Below are positions 46,246 to 55,401 of a stretch of 64,000 nt of DNA, piece after piece (the stretch's first letter is position 1; each line of letters opens with the position of its first letter). The notes beneath the pieces are model-generated. The model was not told the DNA's origin, did not search any database, and saw nothing but the letters and a program-made list of their open reading frames with translations. Origin of the DNA: Maledivibacter sp. GTDB lineage: Bacteria; Bacillota; Clostridia; Peptostreptococcales; Caminicellaceae. The position numbers were made by a program, and so were the translations under genes. The stretch is from assembly GCA_025210375.1 (NCBI GenBank), contig JAOASB010000012.1:31100-95099 (forward strand). The letters are read 5' to 3'.

Positions 46246-47355
46246 TTGTCAAAAATACATTTAATAATAGCAGACAAAGACGAAGCCTATGTGGATAGTC
46301 TTTCCGATTACCTAATTAGTAAGCATTCAAATAGATTTCAAGTTAATGCCTTCACCAAGAGAGAATATCTTTCGGAATATATTTCCCAGAATAAAGGAAA
46401 GGCTGATATTCTCTTACTATGTTCGGAATGGTATACAGGTTGTGATTTTATGGATGAGGTTAACACTACAATCATATTATCTGGAGGAATGTTAACCAAT
46501 GAAGTAATGGATTGTGAGGTAATTAACAAATATCAAAGAGGCGATAAGCTTGTAGGTAGTATATTAAATTGTTTTGCTGAAGTTAATCCCAATAAATATT
46601 ACATTTCAGATAAGGATAAAAAAACAAAGATGATTGCCGTTTATTCTCCTTTAGGGGGAGTAGGGAAAACATCCATTGCCCTAGGCGCTAGTATCAAATC
46701 CGCTGAAGATGGTAAAGCCGTGTTCTATTTGAACTTAGAGAATATACAGTCCACATCAAATTTTTTTGATTGTAAGAATAGTCAAAGTATTTCAAATTTG
46801 ATATATTACATCAAAGAAAATAAAAAAAATATTGCATTAAAGATTGAGGGAATCAGATGTGTAGATTCTATGTATAATATTCATTATTTTTCGCCACCGG
46901 ATAGCTGTGTTGATTTGAATGAGATGAGCATAGATGAAATGCAATACTTGCTTAATAAATTAAGATTATCCAAGGATTATGATGAAATCTACATTGATAT
47001 GTCGTCAAATCTAGATGAAAAGAATATTTCCATATTAAATTCCAGTGATCAAATCATATTAGTAATTGATCAAGATGATATGTCTATGGTCAAAATAAAT
47101 AGGTTCCTAACTGAACTTAAATTGCTTTCAAAAAGAAATGATATGAACATACTTAGCAAAATCATACTAGTCCTAAATAAATATAATGAAAATGAATACA
47201 TAAATATAAAATCTGGAGAGTTAGATGGAATGACTGTTTCTGTAAAAATACCATATATATTTAAGCCCATCAGTACCTATGAAGGTAATTATAGGAAAGA
47301 TATGAAAGTAGAATTTAAAAATGCTATTGCTAAGATTTTAAAAGTAATTGAATAA
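46246..47355 (+). CDS. tadZ: TadZ/CpaE-like pilus-localising ATPase
   Basis: Positions the Tad pilus machine at the cell envelope. TTG start after GGGAGGAGC. Residues about 1-110 form a receiver-like domain without a clear phospho-Asp set; residues about 128-369 are a ParA/MinD-type ATPase with the deviant Walker A YSPLGGVGKTSIALG, in which a Leu stands where MinD has Lys, common in clostridial TadZ. IILVIDQDDMSMVKINRFL is a later MinD-like strand. First gene of the pilus locus; its 3' end is followed 18 bases later by the secretion ATPase. Confidence 0.85.
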   Translation: MSKIHLIIADKDEAYVDSLSDYLISKHSNRFQVNAFTKREYLSEYISQNKGKADILLLCSEWYTGCDFMDEVNTTIILSGGMLTNEVMDCEVINKYQRGDKLVGSILNCFAEVNPNKYYISDKDKKTKMIAVYSPLGGVGKTSIALGASIKSAEDGKAVFYLNLENIQSTSNFFDCKNSQSISNLIYYIKENKKNIALKIEGIRCVDSMYNIHYFSPPDSCVDLNEMSIDEMQYLLNKLRLSKDYDEIYIDMSSNLDEKNISILNSSDQIILVIDQDDMSMVKINRFLTELKLLSKRNDMNILSKIILVLNKYNENEYINIKSGELDGMTVSVKIPYIFKPISTYEGNYRKDMKVEFKNAIAKILKVIE

Positions 47356-47373
47356 AGGAGATTTTCTAAGGAT

Positions 47374-48606
47374 ATGGACAAGAAGGACAAGCTCATAGAA
47401 CAAATCAAGAAGATGGTTAGTGATAGTATTGATTTCAAGACAGATCCCACTGATGAAGATATACGGAATATTATTACTGAAATAGTATTTGAAAAGGCCA
47501 AACAGTGTTATTTGACCATAACGGAAAAGCAAGAAATTATTAGAATAATATTCAATTCTATGCGTAGGTTAGATATACTGCAACCCTTAATGGATGATAA
47601 AGATATTACTGAAATTATGATAAATGGTACTGAAAATATTTTTGTAGAGAAATATGGAAGAATTAAAAAGCTAGATGTCTCCTTTCAAAACCAAGAAAAG
47701 CTAGAAAATGTTATACAATCCATAATTTCGAAGGTTAATAGAGCCATAAACGAGGCATCACCTACGGCTGACGCTAGATTAGCCGATGGATCAAGGGTGA
47801 GTGCGGTATTACCACCAATCGCTTTAAATGGGCCCATACTGACAATAAGAAAATTTCCTGAAAAACCTATGACTATAGAACAGCTTATAAAATATGATTC
47901 ATTAAATAGTCAAACAGCAGATGTGCTACAGCGAATGGTTGAGTCGAGGTACAATATTTTTATTTGTGGAGGAACGGGATCTGGAAAGACCACTTTTTTA
48001 AATGCTTTATCCAATTTTATACCTAAGGATGAGAGAATTATAACTATAGAAGATTCTGCAGAATTGCAAATAGTAAATGTACCCAATATAGTAAGGCTTG
48101 AGACACGGGATCGTAATACCGAGGGAAAAGGAGAAATAACCATAAGGGATTTAATTAAGACTTCATTAAGAATGAGACCAGACAGGATAATTGTAGGAGA
48201 AGTTCGTGGTTCAGAAGCCCTTGATATGCTCCAAGCCATGAATACGGGACATGATGGCTCCCTTTCCACTGGACATGCTAACTCCTGCGAAGATATGATG
48301 AGTAGATTAGAAACTATGGTTCTAAGTGGTGCAGCCATGCCAATAGATGCGATTAGACAACAAATCACATCTGCCATTGATGTAATTATACATTTAGGTA
48401 GATTAAGGGATAAAACAAGAAGAGTTCTGGAAATAGATGAGGTCTTAGGGTATAGGGATGGTGAAATACAATTAAATCCATTATTTCAATTCATGGAAGA
48501 TGGAGAAAATGATGATAAAAAGATAATTGGAGAGCTGAGAAGGACAGAAAATGAAATGAAAAACACACTAAAATTCAAAATGGCCGGTATTTTTGAAGAG
48601 GTATGA
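47374..48606 (+). CDS. tadA: CpaF/TadA secretion ATPase
   Basis: Hexameric type II/IV secretion ATPase driving pilus assembly. 410 residues. N-terminal all-helical region, DKDITEIMINGTENIFVEK, then the RecA-like core: Walker A CGGTGSGKTTFLNAL, ITIEDSAELQI Asp box, Walker B region RPDRIIVGEVRGSEALDML, and the GSLSTGHANS His box. Stop codon lies inside the start region of tadB, suggesting coupled translation. Confidence 0.94.
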   Translation: MDKKDKLIEQIKKMVSDSIDFKTDPTDEDIRNIITEIVFEKAKQCYLTITEKQEIIRIIFNSMRRLDILQPLMDDKDITEIMINGTENIFVEKYGRIKKLDVSFQNQEKLENVIQSIISKVNRAINEASPTADARLADGSRVSAVLPPIALNGPILTIRKFPEKPMTIEQLIKYDSLNSQTADVLQRMVESRYNIFICGGTGSGKTTFLNALSNFIPKDERIITIEDSAELQIVNVPNIVRLETRDRNTEGKGEITIRDLIKTSLRMRPDRIIVGEVRGSEALDMLQAMNTGHDGSLSTGHANSCEDMMSRLETMVLSGAAMPIDAIRQQITSAIDVIIHLGRLRDKTRRVLEIDEVLGYRDGEIQLNPLFQFMEDGENDDKKIIGELRRTENEMKNTLKFKMAGIFEEV

Positions 48607-48607
48607 G

Positions 48608-49483
48608 GTGAAAAGGATGCTAATAATTTTCATTGTATTTGGAGCATCTTTACTAGCTTTAGGGGTGTTCCTATTTATTGAGAAAACTAAAGCCCACGAA
48701 TTTATTAAGGAGAAAAAAGTTAAGTGTAGGGATAAATATCTTATTGATTATGATATTTATATTATGGCTAAGAAAGAAAAAGCATTATATATACTGATTG
48801 CTTCCCTTGTAATTTACATAGTAGCATTTATATTCTATAGAAGTTATATTATTTCTACTTTAGTAATGCCACTAGCTTTTTTGTATCCAAAGCTTAAAAC
48901 CAAAGAAATTATTAAGAAAAGAAAAAATGAACTTAGTATGCAATTTAAGGAGGCATTATACGCCCTATCATCATCCTTATCAGCAGGTAAATCAATTGAA
49001 ATGGCCTTTAGGGATGCCTTAAATGACCTTTTTATACTTTATCCTAGTCCTGACACATACATAATTAATGAATTTCAGTACATTATTAGGAAATTGGATA
49101 TGAATGAAACCGTAGAGGCCGCACTTTCTAATTTTGCTCAGAGGGCACATTTAGAGGATGTAAATAATTTTGTTGATGTTCTAAAAACATCTAAAAGAGG
49201 TGGTGGGAATATGGTAGAAGTTATAAAAAACACTTCAAATGTAATTGCAGATAAAATATATATTAAACATGATATTGATACTATGCTGGCCCAGAAAAGA
49301 TTTGAACAAAAGCTACTAAATATAATGCCTATAGCTTTAATTCTAATGTTATCCTATAGTTCCAAAGACTATATGCAGCCTGTATTTGAAACTACTCTTG
49401 GAAGGATTATGATGACTGTTTCAGTAGTTCTTCTGGGGATAGCTTATATAATATCTAAGAAGATAATGAATATCGAGGTGTAA
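48608..49483 (+). CDS. tadB: TadB-like inner membrane platform protein (T2SSF)
   Basis: Forms the membrane platform of the pilus with TadC. N-terminal helix (about residues 5-22), a pair of helices in the first third, and a T2SSF domain (about 105-235: FKEALYALSSSLSAGKSIEMA, TSKRGGGNMVEVIKNT) followed by two C-terminal helices. GTG at 48608 (MKRMLIIFIV) has AGAGGT six bases before; an ATG at 48617 is an alternative. Four bases separate it from tadC. Confidence 0.87.
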   Translation: MKRMLIIFIVFGASLLALGVFLFIEKTKAHEFIKEKKVKCRDKYLIDYDIYIMAKKEKALYILIASLVIYIVAFIFYRSYIISTLVMPLAFLYPKLKTKEIIKKRKNELSMQFKEALYALSSSLSAGKSIEMAFRDALNDLFILYPSPDTYIINEFQYIIRKLDMNETVEAALSNFAQRAHLEDVNNFVDVLKTSKRGGGNMVEVIKNTSNVIADKIYIKHDIDTMLAQKRFEQKLLNIMPIALILMLSYSSKDYMQPVFETTLGRIMMTVSVVLLGIAYIISKKIMNIEV

Positions 49484-49486
49484 TAT

Positions 49487-50350
49487 ATGATTTTTTTATT
49501 TGTGGCTTCATTAATAATTTTTATTGCCCTATATGTGTTATCAAAGGGTAAATATGATGATTATATTGGGCCAGTAGATAAAAAAGAATATCCACTAAAG
49601 AGCTTTATACCCCTGGGGCTATATATTATGGATTCTGTTAGATACACATACAATACCAGGTATGACAGGGATCTTTATATAAAGCTCAAAGACTTATATG
49701 GGGCTAAAAATGCGAAATATTATTTAGAAATCCATTGGGGGAATAAGATAGGATATTTACTAGTTGTATTGTTATTGATTGGACTATTTGGTATAGGAAT
49801 AGGAGAATTTAATTCAGGTTTTATTTTAATAAGTATTTCTATACTTGGGGCTGTTACCTATGGACCCGATAGAGATGTGAAGGAAAAATTAAAGATAAGG
49901 TATAGGATGATACGTATTGATTTTCCAGATTTTATAAATAAGTTAACTCTTTTAGTCGATGCTGGGATGACCGTACAAAGAAGCTTAGAAAAAATTGTTA
50001 CCGATAATAAAAGTAATAGACCCTTATATGATGAGTTAGAAACGGTATGGTTAGATATTAAGGGTGGTAAGGCTGAGTCTGAAGCATACGAAGACTTTGC
50101 TAGAAGGTGCAAGACTCCAGAAATATCTAAATTTATTTCCGTTGTTTTACAAAATTTGAGGAAGGGAAATGCCGAGTTGGTTGCTATACTTAGAGTTCAA
50201 GGTAGGGAATGCTGGGAGATGCGTAAAAACGAAGCAAAAAAATTAGGTGAAGAAGCTAGCTCAAAGCTGCTTTTTCCAATGATGATTATGTTCATTGCAA
50301 TTTTAATAATCGTGCTAACACCGGCAGTTCTACAGCTTAGGGGTATATAA
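49487..50350 (+). CDS. tadC: TadC-like inner membrane platform protein (T2SSF)
   Basis: Second platform subunit. 287 residues; N-terminal helix, a helix pair at about 85-125, T2SSF domain at about 145-265 (DFPDFINKLTLLVDAGMTVQRS, then FISVVLQNLRKGNAELV) and a C-terminal helix (LLFPMMIMFIAILIIVLTPA). Ribosome site GAGGTGTAA. Confidence 0.87.
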   Translation: MIFLFVASLIIFIALYVLSKGKYDDYIGPVDKKEYPLKSFIPLGLYIMDSVRYTYNTRYDRDLYIKLKDLYGAKNAKYYLEIHWGNKIGYLLVVLLLIGLFGIGIGEFNSGFILISISILGAVTYGPDRDVKEKLKIRYRMIRIDFPDFINKLTLLVDAGMTVQRSLEKIVTDNKSNRPLYDELETVWLDIKGGKAESEAYEDFARRCKTPEISKFISVVLQNLRKGNAELVAILRVQGRECWEMRKNEAKKLGEEASSKLLFPMMIMFIAILIIVLTPAVLQLRGI

Positions 50351-50381
50351 ATATGAATAAATTTAAAGGGAGGGGACAATA

Positions 50382-50576
50382 ATGAAAATTTTAAAAACAT
50401 TTTTAAAAGAAGAAGATGGTCTTGGAACTGTAGAAATAGTACTTTTGATAGCAGTTTTAGTGGGACTAGCATTGCTTTTTAAAAATCAAATAGTAGGATT
50501 TGTCTCAAATATATTGGGAAACATTAATGGTAACGAGATTGACCCATCTGAAATAGAGAATACAAAAATTCCATAA
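50382..50576 (+). CDS. flp: Flp-type pilin
   Basis: Small (64 aa) major pilin candidate. A short charged leader ends in EEDG, followed by LGTVEIVLLIAVLVGLALLF: cleavage after the Gly would leave a Glu at +5, as prepilin peptidases require, at the head of a 20-residue hydrophobic helix. The C-terminal tail is short and polar. AAAGGGAGGGG ribosome site, the strongest in the locus, fits a major structural product. Confidence 0.87.
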   Translation: MKILKTFLKEEDGLGTVEIVLLIAVLVGLALLFKNQIVGFVSNILGNINGNEIDPSEIENTKIP

Positions 50577-50588
50577 GAATGGAACATT

Positions 50589-51287
50589 ATGAAAAAAATA
50601 TACAAGAGCTTGACTAATAAAACAGGGAGTATGACCGTTGAAGCTTCCTTGATTTTCCCAATAATAGTGTTAGCTATAGTAGCCCTTATATATATATGCA
50701 TACTATTGTATCAACAAGCCTATTTGAAATCCATAGCCAATCATGTAGCCGAAAGAGGGGCAGCTTGTTGGAGCAATATCTCCAAGATGGAAATTGACAC
50801 CAATGGTTACAGACTAAAAACTGGAAAGCTAAATGATTCAAAGGAACTATTAAAAGCCGATTTATATTGGAGTGATAAAGAGGAAAAGATTAATAGGCTC
50901 AAAAAATACACCATATATAAAATAAAAAGAAATAATATTCTAGAAAGTCAAATTTCTAAGGTGGATATGGATGATATCATGAATTCAAAGGATAAAGTAG
51001 ATATTTGCATTAAGGACTATATTGTATATAAGGAGTTAAATGTTGTAATTAAAGATTCCTATAAAATACCCTTGGGAGATATTTTAAGATGTTTTGGATT
51101 CGATAATAGATATGATATAAATGTCAACGCAAGGGCAGTTATTAATGATCCAATGGAGTTTATTCGTAATACGGATTTTATAATCAATACATTAGATGAA
51201 TATGAAGCCACTTCTGAAATTTTAAGTAAATATAAAGTAACTCTAGATAAAATCAAAGAGAATATCAATAGTTTTTTTGGGGATTAA
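50589..51287 (+). CDS. TadE-like pseudopilin
   Basis: Minor pseudopilin of the Tad system. The class III-type signal KTGSMTVEASLIFPIIVLAI puts Glu at +5 after the Gly or Ser processing point, followed by a hydrophobic helix to about residue 42 and a 190-residue soluble beta-rich domain. 232 residues. Twelve bases after the pilin gene. Confidence 0.82.
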   Translation: MKKIYKSLTNKTGSMTVEASLIFPIIVLAIVALIYICILLYQQAYLKSIANHVAERGAACWSNISKMEIDTNGYRLKTGKLNDSKELLKADLYWSDKEEKINRLKKYTIYKIKRNNILESQISKVDMDDIMNSKDKVDICIKDYIVYKELNVVIKDSYKIPLGDILRCFGFDNRYDINVNARAVINDPMEFIRNTDFIINTLDEYEATSEILSKYKVTLDKIKENINSFFGD

Positions 51288-51302
51288 AGGGGGTATATCT
51301 TA

Positions 51303-53675
51303 TTGAGAAAAAGGGGACAGGCTGGCGGTATAACTGTATTTTTAAGTATCATATTACTGATTATGATTACTTTAGCAGGAGTTATTGTGGATGCGGCTAG
51401 AATAAATATCGCTGAGCCTCAAATTCAAAGGGCAGTGGAGACCTCTATTCGATCTACCCTAGCAGGGTATAGTACTCCCTTAAAGGAACAATATGGTCTA
51501 TTTGCCCTCAATGAGAATAGCGACCAAAGCATTGAAAAAACTATTAGATATTATTTAAATAAGAATTTAATGATTGACAAGGAATATTTAAATGAAAATA
51601 AAATAGGGGATTATGTTGATATATATGATTACGAAATTGAAAGTATCAAGGTAGAGCCAATCTTTAATATGTCTGAAAATCCTGTAACTAGACAACAGAT
51701 ACTGGAGTATATGAAATATAGAGCCCCAAAGGAATTTGCTAAGGAGTTCTTGACCAAACTAGATGGTTTGAAAAAAGCGGGCTCCACATCGGAAGCATAT
51801 AAAGAAAAAATAGATTTTGAAAAGAACTTAAAGGGCATAGAAAGCATTCAAAGAGAATTGTATAAGAACATACATGGAGAGTATGAGACACGTATATTTT
51901 ATTTTTGGACAAAACAAGGAATCCTCGATCATTATGTAAGAAAATTTAATGAAAATGAATTTAGTGATTTAATAGATGAATATATACAAGCCATAAAACA
52001 TTATCAGAATCTAAAGAAAGAACTTAAAAATATCAAAGACGAAAAATCAGAAAAGAAAAAGCGGTTAGCAAAAAAAATTGTTAGGGCAAGGAAGAAAATT
52101 GAACAAAGTTATAATGAAATGAAATATGAGATAAATGAATATGATGCTGTAAACAATTCTGCCATGAAGAAAATAGATGAACTTATAGAGAAAAGTAAGA
52201 ATGCACGGGATGAACTAAGGAAATACAAAACATATTTAAACGAAAGAAAAGATAATATAATGAAGGATTCCTATGAACTTCTTATTCAAGAAGTGGATGA
52301 ATATGAAAAACAGATTTCCTGTGCAGAAAAGGGCCCTGGATTAAAGGAAGTAAGGGATGCCCTAAGCAATAATATTAAATGTTTGTCGGGAAAAGGGACT
52401 AATAAAAATAATGTAATAAGTTTGATTATGATGATTGCTCCAAACAAAGCAAAAAATCGAATAGATTATATTGAAGATATAAAAGAAGATATTCTTGATA
52501 GGATCAAGATATATAATAATAGGATTGAATATGACTATACAATTAAGGAGAGGAAAGAAATTTATAAGGACTGTGATACTCGCAAAGACAGTCAAGAATG
52601 TGCAAAGGCCAAAACTGAAATTAATGGTAGAGAGGAAAAACAAAAAGGAATAGTTATTGGACATGATGAATATTCAATACTTCCATCTGTCATAAAACTT
52701 AAATCAGATCAAAACGGTAGAGGCTTTGATGCCAATTTTCTTTGGAAAAAGAATAATAAAGTGCTGTTAAAGGACAGTAAGACTCTAGATGTTGAATTTT
52801 ATGAACAAGAAGAAGCAGGATTTAGCGAAGGGGCATTTTCTTTTTTGATAGGAGCTACAGAGGCCATAAATCCTGTAGATATTAGAGATGAAATATATAT
52901 AAATGAATATATTATGGGAACCTTTAAAAATGCTGTGTCCGATATTGATGAGGAATTTAATCTGAGGCATATAAAAAAATCTGATCTGAATACTTACTTT
53001 GATAAAGGAGAGGTAGAATATATTTTGAATGGGAGTAAATCTGAAAGTATCAATCAAACTCTCATGGATTCAAAAATACTACTAATTAGATTTGGTTTAA
53101 ATTCAATACATGTATTTACCTGTAAAGATAAAAAAATTGTTGCTACATCTATAGCAACAGCGGTGGCAGGATGGTATACGGGTGGAGCAGGTATACCGAT
53201 TTTGAGGACATTGATACTACTAGGCTGGTCCATGACCGAAGCTGTGTATGATTTAGATGAATTAAAGGAGGGCAAAGATATACCCCTCTATAAAATGGAA
53301 GAAAATTGGAAAACCGATTGGAAACCCAGTGTACAAAAAGTATCCAATGAAGCAATGAATAATGGAAAGGATGAAAAAACTTCCTTTGATAAAAGCAAAG
53401 CAATGAATACATCATATCAAGATTATCTTAGATTTTCCTTGTTGGTTCAGAATAGGGATATAACAATGAATAGGATTCAAGACCTTATTCAACTTAATAT
53501 GCAGAAGAATACGGGCAGTAGTGATCTAAAGTTAAGGGAATTTAATACATATATTAAGGTTGAGGTAGTAGTTTCAATTAAATACTTGTTTTTGACTCAA
53601 AGTTTTATACCTAGAAAGTTTAAAACAAAAAATAATAGACATGAGTTTAAAGTAATAATGTATCAAGGATACTAG
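51303..53675 (+). CDS. DUF5702-like large exported protein with coiled coil
   Basis: Surface or pilus-associated protein, 790 residues. TTG start after AAAGGGGGTATATC. The N-terminus (GQAGGITVFLSIILLIMITL) is a TadE/TadG-like leader with a membrane helix, then DAARINIAEPQIQRAVETS and YGLFALNEN, typical of DUF5702. Residues about 215-345 are strongly charged and heptad-like (KHYQNLKKELKNIKDEKSEK and onward), a long coiled coil. A second hydrophobic stretch near 605-640 (ATSIATAVAGWYTGGAGIPI) could be a membrane segment. Co-transcribed with both TadE-like genes. Confidence 0.8.
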   Translation: MRKRGQAGGITVFLSIILLIMITLAGVIVDAARINIAEPQIQRAVETSIRSTLAGYSTPLKEQYGLFALNENSDQSIEKTIRYYLNKNLMIDKEYLNENKIGDYVDIYDYEIESIKVEPIFNMSENPVTRQQILEYMKYRAPKEFAKEFLTKLDGLKKAGSTSEAYKEKIDFEKNLKGIESIQRELYKNIHGEYETRIFYFWTKQGILDHYVRKFNENEFSDLIDEYIQAIKHYQNLKKELKNIKDEKSEKKKRLAKKIVRARKKIEQSYNEMKYEINEYDAVNNSAMKKIDELIEKSKNARDELRKYKTYLNERKDNIMKDSYELLIQEVDEYEKQISCAEKGPGLKEVRDALSNNIKCLSGKGTNKNNVISLIMMIAPNKAKNRIDYIEDIKEDILDRIKIYNNRIEYDYTIKERKEIYKDCDTRKDSQECAKAKTEINGREEKQKGIVIGHDEYSILPSVIKLKSDQNGRGFDANFLWKKNNKVLLKDSKTLDVEFYEQEEAGFSEGAFSFLIGATEAINPVDIRDEIYINEYIMGTFKNAVSDIDEEFNLRHIKKSDLNTYFDKGEVEYILNGSKSESINQTLMDSKILLIRFGLNSIHVFTCKDKKIVATSIATAVAGWYTGGAGIPILRTLILLGWSMTEAVYDLDELKEGKDIPLYKMEENWKTDWKPSVQKVSNEAMNNGKDEKTSFDKSKAMNTSYQDYLRFSLLVQNRDITMNRIQDLIQLNMQKNTGSSDLKLREFNTYIKVEVVVSIKYLFLTQSFIPRKFKTKNNRHEFKVIMYQGY

Positions 53676-53685
53676 AGGGGATACT

Positions 53686-54732
53686 ATGAATTCTTTTATA
53701 AAGAAGCTTTCAAGGAGACAAAGGGGTTCTTTAACTGTTGAAGCGTCATTGGTTTTACCTATATTTATATGTGCAATTTTAACTATTGGGTTTTTAACTA
53801 AAATAGTGTATATCCATGAAGTGATTCAGCATGGGATTACAGAAGCGGCAAATGAGATGGCTTCATCAAGCTATTTATATTATGTAAGTGGAAGCTATGA
53901 TATAGATGATACATTGAGCAGTAACCTTGAGGAAAAAAAGAAAAAATCAGAAGAGCATATTAATAACATAGTTGATTGTTCTAAAGAATTATATGATTGT
54001 ATTGGTGAAATAAAGGCTGGATCAAAGGATAGTAATAAAGATATAGCTGATTATCCAAAGGATAAAATTATTGGTTTAGCATCATCAATAGTTAAGTCGG
54101 AGCTAGATAAAGAAAAAACCCATATTGGCAATACAATAATCAAACAATATATAAGGAAATATGGATTAACTGATAGCAGATTAAAGAAATTAGATATAGA
54201 GGGGTTAGATTTTAGCCATTCCTCTTATTTAAGCAGTAATCAAGATATTGACGTTATAGTTAAATATAACGTCAATATCCCCTTGCCCATAAGGATCGTT
54301 GATAATATACCAATAGTTCAAAGGGCTACTGCTAGAGCGTGGTTAGGAGGAGATCAATATGCAGATGCTGATGCACTAGCAGATGCTGATGAAGATATAG
54401 GGGATAAAAATAAAAAGGTTTATGTTTCAAAAAAAGGATCAAGTTATCATAGGTATGGTTGCTATCGGATATTTAAAGATATTGAAGCTTTAGATTTAAG
54501 GGAAGTTAAAAAGCTGGGGTTACAGCCATGTAAAAAATGTCTTCCCCCCCTAGAATGTAATGGGAGATGTATAGTGTTTAAATCTAGGAGGATCAATGAT
54601 GGAAAATACCATAAAAAGGGCTGTACTCACTTATTTAAGGATATCATGGAAATTGATTTAGAAGAGGCAGCCAAAGGGTATAAGCCATGCAGGATATGCA
54701 ACCCTCCAAGGGTAGATGATAATTTGGATTAA
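53686..54732 (+). CDS. TadE-like pseudopilin fused to two Cys-rich metal-binding-like repeats
   Basis: 348 residues. The prepilin-like leader RRQRGSLTVEASLVLPIFIC leads into a membrane helix (about 20-40). After a polar middle domain and an Ala-Asp run near 226-238 come two copies of one module: residues about 246-288 (SSYHRYGCYRIFKDI ... GLQPCKKCLPP) and about 296-341 (GKYHKKGCTHLFKDI ... GYKPCRICNPP). The shared pattern YH-x2-GC-x3-F-KDI ... PC-x2-C-x-P resembles Ada-type zinc knuckles. Such a fusion on a pseudopilin is unusual and suggests a surface metal site or tip function (inference). Confidence 0.83.
   Translation: MNSFIKKLSRRQRGSLTVEASLVLPIFICAILTIGFLTKIVYIHEVIQHGITEAANEMASSSYLYYVSGSYDIDDTLSSNLEEKKKKSEEHINNIVDCSKELYDCIGEIKAGSKDSNKDIADYPKDKIIGLASSIVKSELDKEKTHIGNTIIKQYIRKYGLTDSRLKKLDIEGLDFSHSSYLSSNQDIDVIVKYNVNIPLPIRIVDNIPIVQRATARAWLGGDQYADADALADADEDIGDKNKKVYVSKKGSSYHRYGCYRIFKDIEALDLREVKKLGLQPCKKCLPPLECNGRCIVFKSRRINDGKYHKKGCTHLFKDIMEIDLEEAAKGYKPCRICNPPRVDDNLD
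54244..54279. repeat. Perfect 15-bp inverted repeat inside the TadE-like gene
   Basis: GATATTGACGTTATA-GTTAAA-TATAACGTCAATATC, wholly within coding sequence (encoding DIDVIVKYNVNI). Confidence 0.8.
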
Positions 54733-54735
54733 ATC

Positions 54736-54841
54736 TATATAGATTTCCAAAGGTTAAACTTAATTTATACATCTCAAAATATTCGATGGTTCTGGATATT
54801 TTGGACTTGTATAAGTTAAAGTCTATACTAAAATCCCTATA
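54736..54841. repeat. Dispersed repeat family 2, copy e
   Basis: TATATAGATTTCCAAAGGTT at the left, AACTTAATTTATACATCTCA, then TTGTATAAGTTAAAGTCTAT and AAAATCCCTATA at the right. Begins just after the stop of the TadE-like gene. Confidence 0.7.
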
Positions 54842-54911
54842 AGTTTAAAAGTACTTAGGGTAGTTTTGAATTCCCTATGAATAATATAGCTTAAAGTTTA
54901 GGAGTTATAAT

Positions 54912-55352
54912 ATGATTGATTCAACATTAATTTTATTAAAAGTGATATTAAGCTGTATCCTATTATTTATTTCAATAATTGATATAAAAGCTAAGATTAT
55001 TTCTAATAAGTTGATTATTATTGGAATGATTATTGGAGTGATTATGGTCTTTTTAAATGATAATATCACAATCATGAGTTCATTACTTGTATGTATGATT
55101 TGTGGAGGAATAGTAGCTGTGATCTCAATTATAACAAAGGGTTCAATTGGAATGGGAGATGCAAAGCTTTTCGCTTGTGTTGGAATATGGTTTGGTCTAC
55201 AGACCACTTTAGGAATAATGCTTATAGCAACAATGTTAAGTGGATTTGTGGGACTTATTCTTTTGACATTTAAAAAGGTTAATAGAAAGACTACTATGCC
55301 CTTCGCTCCATATGTATTTTTGGCAACTATATTTGTTATGATATTCAATTGA
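54912..55352 (+). CDS. Prepilin peptidase, A24 family (TadV/CpaA-like), first copy
   Basis: Membrane aspartic protease that cleaves prepilin leaders. 146 residues and about five helices. The two catalytic Asp are in ISIIDIKAKIISN and SIGMGDAKLFAC. Its stop codon lies in TTGAGGAAGTTGCAT, which resembles an end of repeat family 1. A second A24 gene is at 59409. Confidence 0.9.
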   Translation: MIDSTLILLKVILSCILLFISIIDIKAKIISNKLIIIGMIIGVIMVFLNDNITIMSSLLVCMICGGIVAVISIITKGSIGMGDAKLFACVGIWFGLQTTLGIMLIATMLSGFVGLILLTFKKVNRKTTMPFAPYVFLATIFVMIFN

Positions 55353-55401
55353 GGAAGTTGCATCGTGACCTTTTTAAAGATAAAAGAAGGGGGGATTGTC
55401 T

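Noticed and set aside
55349..55363. Solo end of repeat family 1 at the stop of the first prepilin peptidase
   Set aside because: TTGAGGAAGTTGCAT matches the family terminus but no inner sequence or opposite end follows within 100 bases, so it is listed only as a fragment.
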